Shown: positions 1 to 8,624, numbered from the stretch's first letter. The stretch: 64,000 bases of DNA from Roseburia sp. 831b (GCF_001940165.2 NZ_CP135162.1:1601501-1665500), one strand, 5' to 3'. Made by a program: numbers and translations. Notes: generated from the letters alone by a model not told the origin.

Positions 1-518
1 ATATCACGATACTGGTTCATGTAATCTTCGTTGTCAACCGAATAGTACACAATCTGCTCCGGTGTCGCGTAAGTCATTCCTAACTGGTTCATTGCAACAT
101 CTTTTACCGCATCTAAATCGGTTGCGGTGTTCACTCTTTTTTCTGTTGCATCATTGTCTGCCTTTAAATCTGCAATCTGTGTTTCTAAGCTTGCAATATG
201 GTTCATTCTGGTTGTGACATCTGACTGTAACTTCACGTAACCACAGGCAAAGCCAACGAGTAATGCAACCGCTGTCATCAAAAATACAGCATAGCCACGG
301 TTCATTCTTAAGGCTTTTTCACGGTTTTTCATTGCAGCGCGTCTTTTTCTGCGTTGCATAGCCTCGCGTTCTTCTTCCTGGCGACGTCTTTCCTGTTCTC
401 TTCTTTTTCGCTCAACGCTTCGGTAATCCGGCGCAGCCTCTAATCTTCTTATCGTATTTCCATCTATGTAAAATTCATTTTTTGTCTGATTGTTTGTTCT
501 GGGCTTTCTGTTTTCCAT
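1..518 (-). CDS. FtsL-like septum formation protein (3' end outside window)
   Basis: The reading frame opens with ATG at 518 behind a GGAG ribosome site and is still open at base 1, so the C-terminus is missing. The visible part has about 70 mostly basic and acidic cytoplasmic residues (a run of RRRQEEER type), one membrane segment (AVFLMTAVALLVGFACGY), then a short coiled-coil-like stretch (HIASLETQIADLKADNDA). This is the architecture of FtsL/DivIC bitopic division proteins, and the place directly after mraZ and rsmH is where ftsL sits in Firmicutes. The gap to rsmH is 36 bp, so it is probably cotranscribed. Position and topology carry the call more than sequence identity. Confidence 0.8.
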   Translation of the reverse strand, partial: MENRKPRTNNQTKNEFYIDGNTIRRLEAAPDYRSVERKRREQERRRQEEEREAMQRRKRRAAMKNREKALRMNRGYAVFLMTAVALLVGFACGYVKLQSDVTTRMNHIASLETQIADLKADNDATEKRVNTATDLDAVKDVAMNQLGMTYATPEQIVYYSVDNEDYMNQYRD

Positions 519-554
519 ATCACTTCACTCCTCTCTAAATCCGCAATTTTTTAT

Positions 555-1493
555 TTAAGCACGTTCAAACACTCTAAGTTTCGCACTCTTCGAGCGTTTA
601 TTTTCTTCTAATTCTTTCTCTGATGGTAAAATTGGTTTTCTTGTCACAACTTTCCCTTTTGAAACAGCACCACATACACATACCGGGAAATCACTTGGGC
701 ATGTACATGGGTTTTCATTTCTCTTGAAATTCACTTTTACAATACGATCCTCAAGAGAATGGAACGTAATGATACAGATTCTTCCACCCGGATTTAACAT
801 CTCAATCATGGTATCTAAGTTGTTCTGTAACACATCCAGCTCATGATTCAGTTCAATTCGGATTGCCTGAAACGTACGTTTTGCCGGATGACCGCTGGTC
901 ACCTGCATCTTCATCGGAATGGACTCACGGATAATTTCTGTCAAATCTCCGGTTGTCTCAATCGGTTTCTTTTCTCTTGCTTTTACAATGTGTTTTGCAA
1001 TATTTTTTGCAAATTTATCTTCTCCGTAATCCCGGATAATGCGGTACAGCTCCATCTCGCTGTACTCATTTACAATATCCTTTGCGGTTAATGTCTGTCT
1101 GTTATCCATTCTCATATCGAGTGGTGCATTTTCATCCCGGTAAGTAAATCCACGTTCCGGTGTATCTAACTGGAAAGAGGAAACTCCAAGGTCTAATACA
1201 ATGCCATCCACTTTTTCCACTCCAATCTTTTGCAGCTCTTCTTTCATATTCGCGTAGTTGCTTCGAATGATGGTAACTTTATCTTGAAATTCGTTTAATC
1301 TTTCACTAGCGGCACGAATTGCATCCTCATCCTGATCAATTCCAATCAATCTTCCCTTTTCGGATAATCTTTTGGCAATCTGGTAAGAATGTCCGCCCCC
1401 GCCAAGTGTTCCATCTACATAAATACCATCGGGTTTGATATTCAGGTTTTCAATTGTCTCTTCTAGTAAAACTGAGTAGTGATTAAATTCCAT
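555..1493 (-). CDS. rsmH: 16S rRNA (cytosine(1402)-N4)-methyltransferase RsmH
   Basis: Complete 312-residue protein, normal length for RsmH (MraW). It starts [13 protein letters not shown], carries the SAM-binding stretch [11 protein letters not shown] near residue 28, the [11 protein letters not shown] motif near residue 100, the [11 protein letters not shown] motif and the C-terminal [12 protein letters not shown] motif. The enzyme methylates C1402 in the P site of 16S rRNA in the cytoplasm. It lies 35 bp downstream of mraZ and 36 bp upstream of the ftsL-like gene, the standard start of the division and cell wall cluster, so it should be read from the MraZ-controlled promoter. Confidence 0.98.
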   Translation of the reverse strand: MEFNHYSVLLEETIENLNIKPDGIYVDGTLGGGGHSYQIAKRLSEKGRLIGIDQDEDAIRAASERLNEFQDKVTIIRSNYANMKEELQKIGVEKVDGIVLDLGVSSFQLDTPERGFTYRDENAPLDMRMDNRQTLTAKDIVNEYSEMELYRIIRDYGEDKFAKNIAKHIVKAREKKPIETTGDLTEIIRESIPMKMQVTSGHPAKRTFQAIRIELNHELDVLQNNLDTMIEMLNPGGRICIITFHSLEDRIVKVNFKRNENPCTCPSDFPVCVCGAVSKGKVVTRKPILPSEKELEENKRSKSAKLRVFERA

Positions 1494-1528
1494 TTTTCAT
1501 CAATCCTTTCTGCCCAATGGCTTGTGTC

Positions 1529-1960
1529 TTAAATACTTAATCCTAAATCGGCCATATGCTCTGCCACTTCATCCATGTCATCATAGTTGTTGTTATCCAG
1601 CCATCTGTCTTTGCTCCAGATTTCAATTCGGCTAAGCACTCCCACCAGAACAACATCTTTTTCAAGGTCTGCATATTCCCTAAGTACGGATGGAAGTAAA
1701 ATTCTTCCCTGCTTGTCCAACTCACAGGACGCTGCCCCAGCGAAGAAGAAACGGGAGAATTTTCTTGCATCTTTGGAGGTCATGGAAATATTACGAAATT
1801 TTTCTTCTATGTTGTGCCATTCTTCATTTGGATATACAAACAAGCATCCATCCAGTCCCTTTGTAACCACAAATTCATTCCCAAGCTGTTCTCTGAATTT
1901 GGATGGAACTATCAGTCTGCCTTTCGGGTCCACTGTGTGATTGTACTCTCCCATGAACAT
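1529..1960 (-). CDS. mraZ: Transcriptional regulator MraZ
   Basis: 143 residues, normal for MraZ. Two SpoVT/AbrB-like halves are visible: [20 protein letters not shown] at the start and [18 protein letters not shown] near residue 80, each with the DxxGR signature. MraZ is a ring-forming DNA-binding protein that represses its own division-cluster operon. The upstream region holds four 10-bp repeats that match its known operator (2013-2052), so autoregulation can be read from the sequence. ATG at 1960 is chosen because MraZ proteins typically begin MFMGEY. Confidence 0.97.
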   Translation of the reverse strand: MFMGEYNHTVDPKGRLIVPSKFREQLGNEFVVTKGLDGCLFVYPNEEWHNIEEKFRNISMTSKDARKFSRFFFAGAASCELDKQGRILLPSVLREYADLEKDVVLVGVLSRIEIWSKDRWLDNNNYDDMDEVAEHMADLGLSI

Positions 1961-2012
1961 AACACAACACCTACTTCCAGATTAGGTGGTTTGACACAAA
2001 ACTGAAACTTTC

Positions 2013-2052
2013 ACTCCACTTTATACCATTCTCCACCACTTTCCTCCACTTT
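2013..2052 (-). promoter_or_regulatory. MraZ boxes (four 10-bp repeats)
   Basis: Read on the minus strand the region is AAAGTGGAGG, AAAGTGGTGG, AGAATGGTAT, AAAGTGGAGT with an exact 10-bp period; three units fit AAAGTGGNGN and the third is degenerate. This is the operator type known for MraZ. It lies directly downstream of the -10 element and 53 bp upstream of the mraZ start, a position suited to repression. Confidence 0.9.
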
Positions 2053-2059
2053 TATGTAT

Positions 2060-2088
2060 ATCTTACTCCACTCACGCCACAATTGCAA
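2060..2088 (-). promoter_or_regulatory. Putative sigma-A promoter of mraZ
   Basis: -35 TTGCAA at 2083-2088, 17-bp spacer, -10 TAAGAT at 2060-2065. The MraZ boxes begin 7 bp downstream of the -10. The spacing is ideal and the -10 moderate. Confidence 0.6.
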
Positions 2089-2124
2089 GTAAATCCATGA
2101 AAAAAGTACTGCTTTCAGGCAAAA

Positions 2125-2157
2125 AAATAACACCAGGCATTTGACCTGGTGTTATTT
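2125..2157 (-). terminator. Rho-independent terminator of the Spo0E-like gene
   Basis: Perfect 13-bp stem (2125-2137 with 2145-2157) around a 7-nt loop, followed on the minus strand by a run of seven T. It ends the small Spo0E-like gene before the mraZ promoter. Confidence 0.85.
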
Positions 2158-2182
2158 CTCCTCAATTTTCCCGCTTTAGAAC

Positions 2183-2341
2183 TTATACCCGTTCTTTCAT
2201 CTCCAAGTATTCTTCAATCAGCTTGTCCAATCTGATACTTTTCTGGTAGTATTCCCCAAATTCATCTTCTTGTAAAAGTGACTCATCCAATTCTAGGCGA
2301 GCTAGTTCGATTTCCTTTTGTAGTTCCGTCATGTCCCTCAT
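2183..2341 (-). CDS. Spo0E-like aspartyl-phosphate phosphatase (52 aa)
   Basis: A 52-residue frame with ATG at 2341 preceded by AAGGAGG at ideal spacing. The sequence starts MRDMTELQKEIELARLELDE and contains SIRLDKLIEEYL, the S-x3-D-x2-I-x2-Y signature of the Spo0E family. These are two-helix proteins that dephosphorylate the sporulation master regulator Spo0A. Length and motif fit the family well. A perfect terminator follows. Upstream are a (TTCT)7 tract, a structured leader of roughly 225 nt, a sigma-A promoter and a perfect Spo0A box, suggesting feedback control by its own substrate. The phosphatase activity is inferred from the family. Confidence 0.85.
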   Translation of the reverse strand: MRDMTELQKEIELARLELDESLLQEDEFGEYYQKSIRLDKLIEEYLEMKERV

Positions 2342-2344
2342 ATG

Positions 2345-2569
2345 AATCCTCCTTGCTGCTTAGATTCCTATGTCTGCTGCTTTCTCATTTCGTTCTTTCT
2401 TTCTTTCTTTCTTTCTTTCTAAGAGTTCCCCACACCCTTATCTTTTGCCAATCAAGCAGTTCTAGTCCATGCAAAATCTGCCAGACTCAAAAGAACGGTT
2501 TCTTAACCTTTTATGCAGCACCCCGCAATGGTAAGACCCCGATAGGAAATATATGTAACTTTCTCCTAC
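2345..2569 (-). ncRNA. Candidate structured leader or small RNA upstream of the Spo0E-like gene
   Basis: This 318-bp gene-free stretch is not empty. From the predicted start near 2569 the minus-strand RNA begins with GTAAGGGTAGGA, which can pair with TCCTATC and CTTAC about 16 nt further on, leaving a GGGGT bulge. An alternative stem ATATGTAA/TTACATAT overlaps it. Further down, CTTAGA and TCTAAG can pair around the microsatellite, bringing the ribosome site close to the leader. I do not recognise the family. It may be a cis-acting leader or an independent small RNA. Confidence 0.4.
2393..2420. repeat. (TTCT)7 microsatellite
   Basis: Seven uninterrupted TTCT units (28 bp), reading as a GAAA-type repeat on the minus strand. 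It lies 52 bp upstream of the Spo0E-like start codon inside the predicted leader. Tetranucleotide tracts of this length tend to change copy number by slippage. Confidence 0.95.
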
Positions 2570-2575
2570 CCTTAC

Positions 2576-2605
2576 ATATTACTATCATATTCAGCAAAAA
2601 TCAAA
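2576..2605 (-). promoter_or_regulatory. Putative promoter of the Spo0E-like leader
   Basis: -35 TTTGAT (2600-2605), 18-bp spacer, -10 TAATAT (2576-2581) on the minus strand. The predicted transcript begins at the first base-paired segment of the structured leader. Confidence 0.5.
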
Positions 2606-2632
2606 CAAAAGCCACCTCATTTTTTCCCCATT

Positions 2633-2642
2633 TTTCGACAAA
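2633..2642 (-). promoter_or_regulatory. Spo0A box
   Basis: TTTGTCGAAA on the minus strand, identical to the Spo0A consensus over 10 bases. It is centred about 68 bp upstream of the predicted start of the Spo0E-like transcript, which suits activation. Confidence 0.6.
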
Positions 2643-2659
2643 ACTGACGATAATTTCTT

Positions 2660-3238
2660 TTAGGAATGTTTCAAAAAATGTTCTTCTTTCTTTTGGGCAA
2701 GCAATGAAATCATGCCCTCAACCGCTTTCTGATTCACCTCGACGATGTGACGGATATCGCCCTCGACATCGTGTTTCTTCTTATTATAATCATCATGTGT
2801 CTTCTGAATAAAATTACAAAGCGCTTCCGGGGAATGAAATTCTGCTTTCTCGTGTCTGGTGTTCCCCTTCTTTAAGTATGTTCTTAAATCTCTCTTCAAA
2901 CGCTCCTCATAACTGCAATGTTCCCGGAATCCTCCGTGAAACGTCTTATTGTGTGGATACGTGAAATAATCTGCAAGGTAGTGTGTTACCTGACCTAAAT
3001 CTAAAAAATAGGCTCTTCCCTTTTTTCCATGGTGTTTTTTGCCCTCTGCAAGTTTTTCAATCTCTTTTTGCAGTTTTGGATAAGTTGCCGTGATTTCATG
3101 ACGCTTGTATAGAAAAGACGGTTTGATATCTGGCAAAATGCTTCCAAGATAAAAGGACCACTTGTGTTTCTTTAGATTTTCATCTTTTACATTCTGAACA
3201 AGATAACGTGCCAATGAAATATGTGACTTTTTTCTCAT
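2660..3238 (-). CDS. Zinc-dependent phospholipase C family protein
   Basis: 192 residues, no signal peptide or membrane segment. The stretch YLGSILPDIKPSF near residue 30, a His pair near residues 69-70 (KKHHGK) and GQVTHYLADYFTYPHN near residue 82 match the metal-ligand pattern of the zinc-dependent phospholipase C/S1-P1 nuclease fold found in many short clostridial proteins. Substrate and location are unknown; the lack of an export signal suggests a cytoplasmic role rather than a toxin. It is flanked by the Spo0A-boxed leader downstream and the DUF1540 terminator upstream, so it is probably monocistronic. Confidence 0.75.
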   Translation of the reverse strand: MRKKSHISLARYLVQNVKDENLKKHKWSFYLGSILPDIKPSFLYKRHEITATYPKLQKEIEKLAEGKKHHGKKGRAYFLDLGQVTHYLADYFTYPHNKTFHGGFREHCSYEERLKRDLRTYLKKGNTRHEKAEFHSPEALCNFIQKTHDDYNKKKHDVEGDIRHIVEVNQKAVEGMISLLAQKKEEHFLKHS

Positions 3239-3370
3239 ATAAATCCATCCTTTCCAAACTCTCTATCCTCATAGTACTTCCAAAAGCTTATGCTTTCAAG
3301 CTCCATTTTCTACCTGTTTTTACTTATTTTCGCACTTCTACAAAAAGCTCCCATACATTCCCTGTTTAAG

Positions 3371-3412
3371 AAAATCTGCCTGCCAATGGCATTACACTGG
3401 CAGGCAGATTTT
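3371..3412 (-). terminator. Terminator of the DUF1540 gene
   Basis: Perfect 15-bp stem (3371-3385 with 3398-3412), 12-nt loop, T-run on the minus strand, starting 3 bp after the stop codon at 3415. Confidence 0.9.
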
Positions 3413-3414
3413 TG

Positions 3415-3729
3415 TTATTTACAGTCAAAGCTTGCACATTCTGTTTCTTTACAGTTACATGCATTTCCACCGGCAATTCCGATGTGCTCTGCCTGACATT
3501 TACAGGCATCATTGAACATACAGTTTGTTGCTTCACAGGACACATCTACTTCTTTTTTGGAATTTTTAACCGTGTTTGTGTTGCATCCACAGCCTTTTTC
3601 CTTGAAGCTGCTGCAGCAAGTCTCGGAATTCTCGGTTGCATCTTTTCCATCCACTAAAATATTTTCTTTCATACAGCACTTATCTTCGTTGTAAAAGCAT
3701 CCTGTTACGGAACAATCTAAGTTTGTCAT
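3415..3729 (-). CDS. DUF1540 domain protein (cysteine-rich)
   Basis: 104 residues with two copies of the DUF1540 pattern: residues 3-40 (LDCSVTGCFYNEDKCC, later CCSSF) and 62-103 (VSCEATNCMFNDACKC, later ECASFDC). With 17 cysteines it probably binds metal or forms a disulfide-rich fold. The family is common in spore-forming clostridia, but its function is not established. It has its own ribosome site and a strong terminator right after the stop, so it looks like a single-gene unit. Confidence 0.9.
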   Translation of the reverse strand: MTNLDCSVTGCFYNEDKCCMKENILVDGKDATENSETCCSSFKEKGCGCNTNTVKNSKKEVDVSCEATNCMFNDACKCQAEHIGIAGGNACNCKETECASFDCK

Positions 3730-3891
3730 GTTTCTTCCTCCTTATAGAACTGTTTGCGGTTTCCAAAGTAGTATGCGTTCTTTTTCTTTTTTTCATTCCC
3801 ATGATGCAAGAAAAATTTGCTTTTGCGCGTCACTTGCATCCTCGCGGATTGTTTTACTTTATAAAGACTATGATTCTCTCATTTTTCAAAT

Positions 3892-3936
3892 CAAAAAAGA
3901 CACGTTTGCATCCGGATGAACGGAAGCTTGCGTGCC
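3892..3936 (-). terminator. Putative terminator of thrS
   Basis: On the minus strand GGCACG pairs with CGTGTC around an inner GCTTCCG/CGGATGC stem with one mismatch, then six T. It lies about 40 bp after the thrS stop codon. The rest of 3730-3971 shows no gene. Confidence 0.65.
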
Positions 3937-3971
3937 TTCTTCGCTTTTTATTTTTTTATAAAATCAGTCTG

Positions 3972-5936
3972 TTATTTTGTCTCTTCCTGTGGCTGTTCCT
4001 GTCTGATTTCTTTGGTGCGGATTTCTTCACAAATCTGGTTTACAAAGACGTCAAGTGCTTTCACACCTTCATCTCCTGCGAAACGGCTTCGAACAGAAAC
4101 GGTTCCATCTGCTTCTTCCTGATGTCCTACAACAAGCATGTATGGAAGTTTGTCAAGTCTTGCTTCGCGAATCTTGTAACCAATCTTTTCAGAACGGTTA
4201 TCTACGGTTGCATCGACACCGTTTTTCTTTAACTCCTTGCAGACTTTGTTTGCATACTCTTCGTATTTCTCAGAAATCGGAAGTACACGAACCTGCTCTG
4301 GGCATAACCATGTTGGGAACTTGCCAGCGTAATGCTCGATTAACCATGCAAGTGTTCTTTCATAACATCCCATAGATGTTCTGTGGATGATCCAAGGAAG
4401 TGCTTTGTTACCATTCTCATCAATATAGTACATGCCGAATTTTTCAGCCGATGCACAGTCTAACTGGATAGTAACCATAGTATCTTCTTTGCCGTATACA
4501 TTCTTAGCCTGGATATCAATCTTAGGACCATAGAATGCTGCCTCGCCGTCTGCTTCTGTATATGGAATATGATTTTCATCCATAACATGACGCAGATACT
4601 GCTGTGTGCTGTTCCAATATTCATCATCACCAAGATATTTTTCCTTGTTGTTTGGATCCCATTTGGAAAGACGGTAAGTAACATCTCCGTCAATACCAAG
4701 TGTCTTCATAACATAATGACATAACTCGGTACATCTTGTTAACTCTTCTTCTGCCTGATCCGGAGTTAAAATAATGTGAGCCTCTGTGATGGTAAACTGA
4801 CGCACACGTGTAAGTCCATGCATCTCTCCGGAATCCTCGTTACGGAATAAGGTAGATGTCTCTGCCATACGATATGGAAGATCTCTGTAAGAATGCTGCT
4901 CGTTCATGTATACATAATACTGGAATGGACATGTCATTGGACGAAGTGCCATGGTCTCTTTATCATCGCTGTCTTTATTTAAAATGAACATACCATCCAT
5001 GTAATGATCCCAGTGACCGGAAATCTTATAAAGGTCAGCTTTTGCCATCAATGGTGTACGGGTACGAAGATATCCCCACTCGTTATCCTCTAAGTCCTCA
5101 ATCCATCTCTGGAGTTTCATAATCATCTTGGTTCCCTTAGGAGTAAACAGTGGAAGTCCCTGTCCGATAACATCAACTGTGGTGAACAATCCCATCTCAC
5201 GTCCAAGTTTGTTGTGGTCACGACGTTTTGCATCTTCTAATTTCTCAAGGTACTCATTCAACTCTTCTTTTTTATTAAATGCAGTACCATAAATTCTCTG
5301 TAAACGCGCTTTGTTGGAATCTCCTCTCCAGTAAGCCATGGAGGAAGAGGTCAGTTTGAATGCCTTGATTCCTTTTGTGCTCATTAAATGTGGTCCTGCA
5401 CAAAGGTCAACGAATTCGCCCTGATCGTAGAAGGAAATCTCCTCGCCCTCCGGCAAATCTTCAATTAATTCTACTTTAAAAGGCTCGCCTTTTTCTTCCA
5501 TGAATTTGATTGCCTCTTCTCTTGGAAGGGTAAATCTCTTTAATTCATGACCTTCTTTGATGATTTTTTTCATCTCTTTTTCCAGATTATCTAAATCTTC
5601 TCTGGAAAATGGTTCTGCCTCAAAATCATAGTAAAAACCATCTTCAATCGCAGGTCCGATCGTAATTTTAGCATTTGGGAATAAACGTTTTACTGCCTGT
5701 GCCAATACATGGGATGCTGTATGACGGATAACTTTTAATCCCTCAGCGTCACTTGCTGTTACAATATTTAATTCGCAGTCGTTCTCCAAAACGGTTCTTA
5801 AATCTACGATTTCACCGTTTACTTCACCTGCACAGGCAACGCGTGCAAGTCCTTCACTGATATCTTTTGCGATGTCATAAACTGATTTTGCTTCACTGTA
5901 CTCTTTTACAGAGCCATCTTTTAATGTGATTTTCAT
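3972..5936 (-). CDS. thrS: Threonyl-tRNA synthetase
   Basis: 654 residues from ATG at 5936, which follows GGAGATATGAC. A longer open frame reaches 6032 but runs through the T-box and terminator, so it is not the start. Order: TGS domain (KITLKDGSVKEYSEAK at 1-15), editing domain with HTASHVLAQAVKR near 73, class II catalytic core with RPMTCPFQYYVY near residue 335 and TSTLFRNEDSGE near 368, and a C-terminal anticodon-binding domain (PEQVRVLPISEKYEEYA). It charges tRNA-Thr in the cytoplasm. Expression is set by the T-box leader. Confidence 0.98.
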   Translation of the reverse strand: MKITLKDGSVKEYSEAKSVYDIAKDISEGLARVACAGEVNGEIVDLRTVLENDCELNIVTASDAEGLKVIRHTASHVLAQAVKRLFPNAKITIGPAIEDGFYYDFEAEPFSREDLDNLEKEMKKIIKEGHELKRFTLPREEAIKFMEEKGEPFKVELIEDLPEGEEISFYDQGEFVDLCAGPHLMSTKGIKAFKLTSSSMAYWRGDSNKARLQRIYGTAFNKKEELNEYLEKLEDAKRRDHNKLGREMGLFTTVDVIGQGLPLFTPKGTKMIMKLQRWIEDLEDNEWGYLRTRTPLMAKADLYKISGHWDHYMDGMFILNKDSDDKETMALRPMTCPFQYYVYMNEQHSYRDLPYRMAETSTLFRNEDSGEMHGLTRVRQFTITEAHIILTPDQAEEELTRCTELCHYVMKTLGIDGDVTYRLSKWDPNNKEKYLGDDEYWNSTQQYLRHVMDENHIPYTEADGEAAFYGPKIDIQAKNVYGKEDTMVTIQLDCASAEKFGMYYIDENGNKALPWIIHRTSMGCYERTLAWLIEHYAGKFPTWLCPEQVRVLPISEKYEEYANKVCKELKKNGVDATVDNRSEKIGYKIREARLDKLPYMLVVGHQEEADGTVSVRSRFAGDEGVKALDVFVNQICEEIRTKEIRQEQPQEETK

Positions 5937-5958
5937 GTCATATCTCCTTCCATCAATT

Positions 5959-6229
5959 AAAAAATCCCTGACACTACATAACGTAATGTCAGGGACGATT
6001 TGCTCATTCACCGTGGTTCCACCCAGATTCACTCCTTGAATCTAACTACAACAATTCAAAGAATCTCTTTCTGATGGTAACGGAATCACCGGACCGGATT
6101 GGGGCCACTCCGAGGTAGTTTTCAATCGTTTCCCAATAAGATGCTTCCAGCGCACTCTCTATCAGTGGCATCTCTCTCTGGATTCTTCCACGACCTACTC
6201 GTCTCATCCACGTGTTGGTTTCTTAAGTT
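5959..6229 (-). ncRNA. T-box leader of thrS
   Basis: About 270 nt between promoter and thrS. The T-box sequence TGGGTGGAACCACGG is at about 6011-6025 on the minus strand. The terminator pairs 5965-5977 with 5983-5995 (13 bp, TCCCTGACATTAC with its complement) followed by six T. Stem I has the AGTA and GAA loop-E signature; GAAAACTACC offers ACT (or ACC), both threonine codons, as specifier, in line with thrS. Uncharged tRNA-Thr would stabilise the antiterminator. Confidence 0.93.
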
Positions 6230-6235
6230 GTCTTG

Positions 6236-6264
6236 ATTGTAGACCTATTTTTTCAATCTGTAAA
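6236..6264 (-). promoter_or_regulatory. Sigma-A promoter of thrS
   Basis: -35 TTTACA (6259-6264), 17-bp spacer, -10 TACAAT (6236-6241), just upstream of the T-box leader. Confidence 0.8.
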
Positions 6265-6294
6265 GACCTTTTTGAAAAATTTTGTATCAAAAAA

Positions 6295-6795
6295 TTATCT
6301 TCCACAGCAGTATTTGTATTTCTTTCCAGAACCGCATGGGCATGGATCGTTACGTCCAACTTTCTTTCCAACTACAACTGTACCTGATTTCTTCTGTAAT
6401 AAGAATAATTTTTTCTTCTTATCTGCATCAAAGATGTTGTCCCACATTGGAAGTTCGTATAACCAGTCTGCTTTCGCATCTACCATGTTCATGTATAATT
6501 TCTCTTTATCAAATACAAGGCTGACCTTTGTATCTTCTTCCATTGTCTCGATTGGGTTTGGTTTTACAAGGCTGTCGTTAATTCCATCTAAGAATCCTGT
6601 CATTTCCATAACAGTGATGCCGTATTTATCTGCAAGCTCTTTTACAGTTCCTTCGACTTTTTCATCTGGATTTGTCAATAATTTCTCATAAACCCCTTTT
6701 TCTAAAAGAAAATATCTCTGCCAGAATCTCTGTAATTCGCCCTTATCTGTCTTTTCATTATAGGCAACTTTCTGCCACTGCTCTAATAATGCCAT
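6295..6795 (-). CDS. SEC-C metal-binding domain protein
   Basis: 166 residues. The last 21 are a clear SEC-C zinc-binding motif ([19 protein letters not shown]), as at the end of SecA. The first 140 residues form an acidic helical domain ([21 protein letters not shown], then [24 protein letters not shown]) seen in SEC-C proteins of clostridia without a known role. SEC-C tails can bind ribosomes or other partners; here that is only inference. It lies directly upstream of the thrS promoter and seems independently expressed. Confidence 0.85.
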   Translation of the reverse strand: MALLEQWQKVAYNEKTDKGELQRFWQRYFLLEKGVYEKLLTNPDEKVEGTVKELADKYGITVMEMTGFLDGINDSLVKPNPIETMEEDTKVSLVFDKEKLYMNMVDAKADWLYELPMWDNIFDADKKKKLFLLQKKSGTVVVGKKVGRNDPCPCGSGKKYKYCCGR

Positions 6796-6906
6796 CTTAC
6801 TATCCTCGATTTCTTATCTTTTTTCTTGCATTTTCATGTAAGATACCTTCTTCCATAAATGCATTTACTATTATACCAAAAGTGACACACTTTTTCAAAA
6901 TATTTT

Positions 6907-6935
6907 TTTACTTTTTTGCTGCTATTCTGTATAAT
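6907..6935 (+). promoter_or_regulatory. Sigma-A promoter of the secreted metallopeptidase
   Basis: -35 TTTACT (6907-6912), 17-bp spacer, consensus -10 TATAAT (6930-6935), about 50 bp upstream of the AAGGAG ribosome site. Confidence 0.75.
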
Positions 6936-6987
6936 ATAACGTAACGTTTTTCGTACAGATAAAATTTGCTTACCTAAGGAGACTATC

Positions 6988-8562
6988 ATAAAAAAACTAT
7001 CACAAACCGGCATTCTATTTCTTTTTTTACTCATTCTTATATTTTCTGTTTTTGCAAAGCCGACAGTTCCACCGAATCTGACCTGGGAAAATCAGGATCT
7101 TTTAGTTGGAATTGCAAAAGAACCATGTGTGTATACAGTATACAATCAGATTCGATACGCCTTTCCGGCTGCTTCTTTCGATGAAAAAGTGGCTGATGAT
7201 TATATTTACACACTTTCAGATGTCATCTCATATTCGAATGATTTCTTTCCATCCGTTGAAAAAGATTTCACAATCTATCTGGGATTCGAGCCTGACCAGA
7301 ATCAGTCCCTATATGAAAAAGCAAAAATCCCTACCGACCGTCCACTTTCATACGACGATGTTTGGAATATTCTGCAGAAATTACATGCAAGCTCCATAGA
7401 CTCTGCAGAACAATATGGCCTTTTTGCAGAGTATTGCCTGACTCATCATCTGCTTTCTGCGGATGCGTTGCAAGCCGATGACTCTTCCACTATGAATCTT
7501 GCCACTTTTTTTGACGATACCGACCATCTATATTATTTAGATTTTACACTTCCGATGTTGGATTCTGTCTATTTTTCCAAAACCGAAAACAATACCGTCA
7601 AAAAAGCTGTTCTTGACTTTTCGAACTGGTATGTTGCCAATCATTCTTTCGAAGAATATGAAAAACTCTGTTCCTCCTTAGAAGAACAAAATTCTGCTCT
7701 TGTTGATGCAAAAAACGCATGGCTGAAAGAGATTGGATGCAGTTCCTCCTATTCTGAATTTGACAAATTGTTTTTCCATTACAATGCCACCCGCTCTACC
7801 ACCTACCAATTAGAAACTTCGGATGCCATCTGGCTTTGGGATGATGCTGACGTACAGTCCCTTGGCTACGTTGACATGGTTTCTAACTTTCAAGTTCTTC
7901 TGCCATTGAGCGAACTGGATTTTGCTGATGCGAGAGAATACTATAAGGAGTATCTGCCGTCTGATTTGGGCAAAGTTACAATTTTAACGCAGTTTACCAA
8001 TACCGCATGTCCTTACTCTTTTTTTGATTCTTCGAATACCCAGATTTCCATCCCATTGGGCTGGTGGGAGGCAGGACGTTCTCTTTTACATGAATACTGC
8101 CACTTTCTGACTTGTGGAGATGAAAAGATTCTTTCCTCTGGCGATGCACTTTTTGCGGAATGGTTTTCTGTTGCACCATCTAGCATCACATTGGAAAATC
8201 GCATGAAGGAAACCTTCTTGACCGAATATTTAGGCAAAGAATATTTGCAAAGTGAAGGTTACTGGGATGAGACAACGGATTCCTTTTCCTCCTCTCTTGG
8301 CACCTGCAAGGATGCCCTGGAATCCTTTTCCTCAAGAAACCTTTCCGAAGCATCTGGTGAGGTAGAGCAGATAACGCTATCCGATTTAGATTATGCGGAG
8401 CAAGGAGTTCTAGCAGAATATCTTATCGAAACCCGCGGCATGGATTTCCTGGTGGAGCTGGCAAAAGCACAAGGTGACTACGAGGTTGTCCTTGGCGAAT
8501 CACTTACAGATTTGTATTTAGAGGCAATGAACTGGGTTGACCAATCCCTCGATAACCGTTAA
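6988..8562 (+). CDS. Secreted HExxH zinc metallopeptidase with apparent AUA start
   Basis: The mature part contains SLLHEYCHFLTCGDEKIL near residue 365, an HExxH zinc site, with FAEWF about 20 residues later as a possible third ligand, the gluzincin layout. The frame is open back to 6940 but has no ATG, GTG or TTG before GTG at 7129. Starting there would remove a clear signal peptide (KKLSQTGILFLFLLILIFSV, ending VFA-KP). The only start that fits is ATA at 6988, six bases after a perfect AAGGAG (6976-6981). So either AUA initiates or an ATG was mutated. From 6988 the protein is 524 residues. Substrate unknown. It is followed by a small membrane protein and a shared terminator. Confidence 0.75.
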   Translation: MKKLSQTGILFLFLLILIFSVFAKPTVPPNLTWENQDLLVGIAKEPCVYTVYNQIRYAFPAASFDEKVADDYIYTLSDVISYSNDFFPSVEKDFTIYLGFEPDQNQSLYEKAKIPTDRPLSYDDVWNILQKLHASSIDSAEQYGLFAEYCLTHHLLSADALQADDSSTMNLATFFDDTDHLYYLDFTLPMLDSVYFSKTENNTVKKAVLDFSNWYVANHSFEEYEKLCSSLEEQNSALVDAKNAWLKEIGCSSSYSEFDKLFFHYNATRSTTYQLETSDAIWLWDDADVQSLGYVDMVSNFQVLLPLSELDFADAREYYKEYLPSDLGKVTILTQFTNTACPYSFFDSSNTQISIPLGWWEAGRSLLHEYCHFLTCGDEKILSSGDALFAEWFSVAPSSITLENRMKETFLTEYLGKEYLQSEGYWDETTDSFSSSLGTCKDALESFSSRNLSEASGEVEQITLSDLDYAEQGVLAEYLIETRGMDFLVELAKAQGDYEVVLGESLTDLYLEAMNWVDQSLDNR

Positions 8563-8624
8563 AATGGATTTGTTTCTTAGCTACTGGGAATTATATAAAC
8601 GATTTTTAAAGATTGGAGTCAGTA

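Noticed and set aside
2278..2811. 177-codon plus-strand frame
   Set aside because: Runs antisense through the Spo0E-like gene, the microsatellite and the phospholipase-like gene; no ribosome site.
3636..4232. 198-codon plus-strand frame
   Set aside because: Antisense to the thrS 3' end and its terminator; hydrophobic shadow without a start site.
5937..6032. N-terminal extension of ThrRS
   Set aside because: The frame is open, but it reads through the T-box antiterminator and terminator; the real ribosome site is just before 5936.
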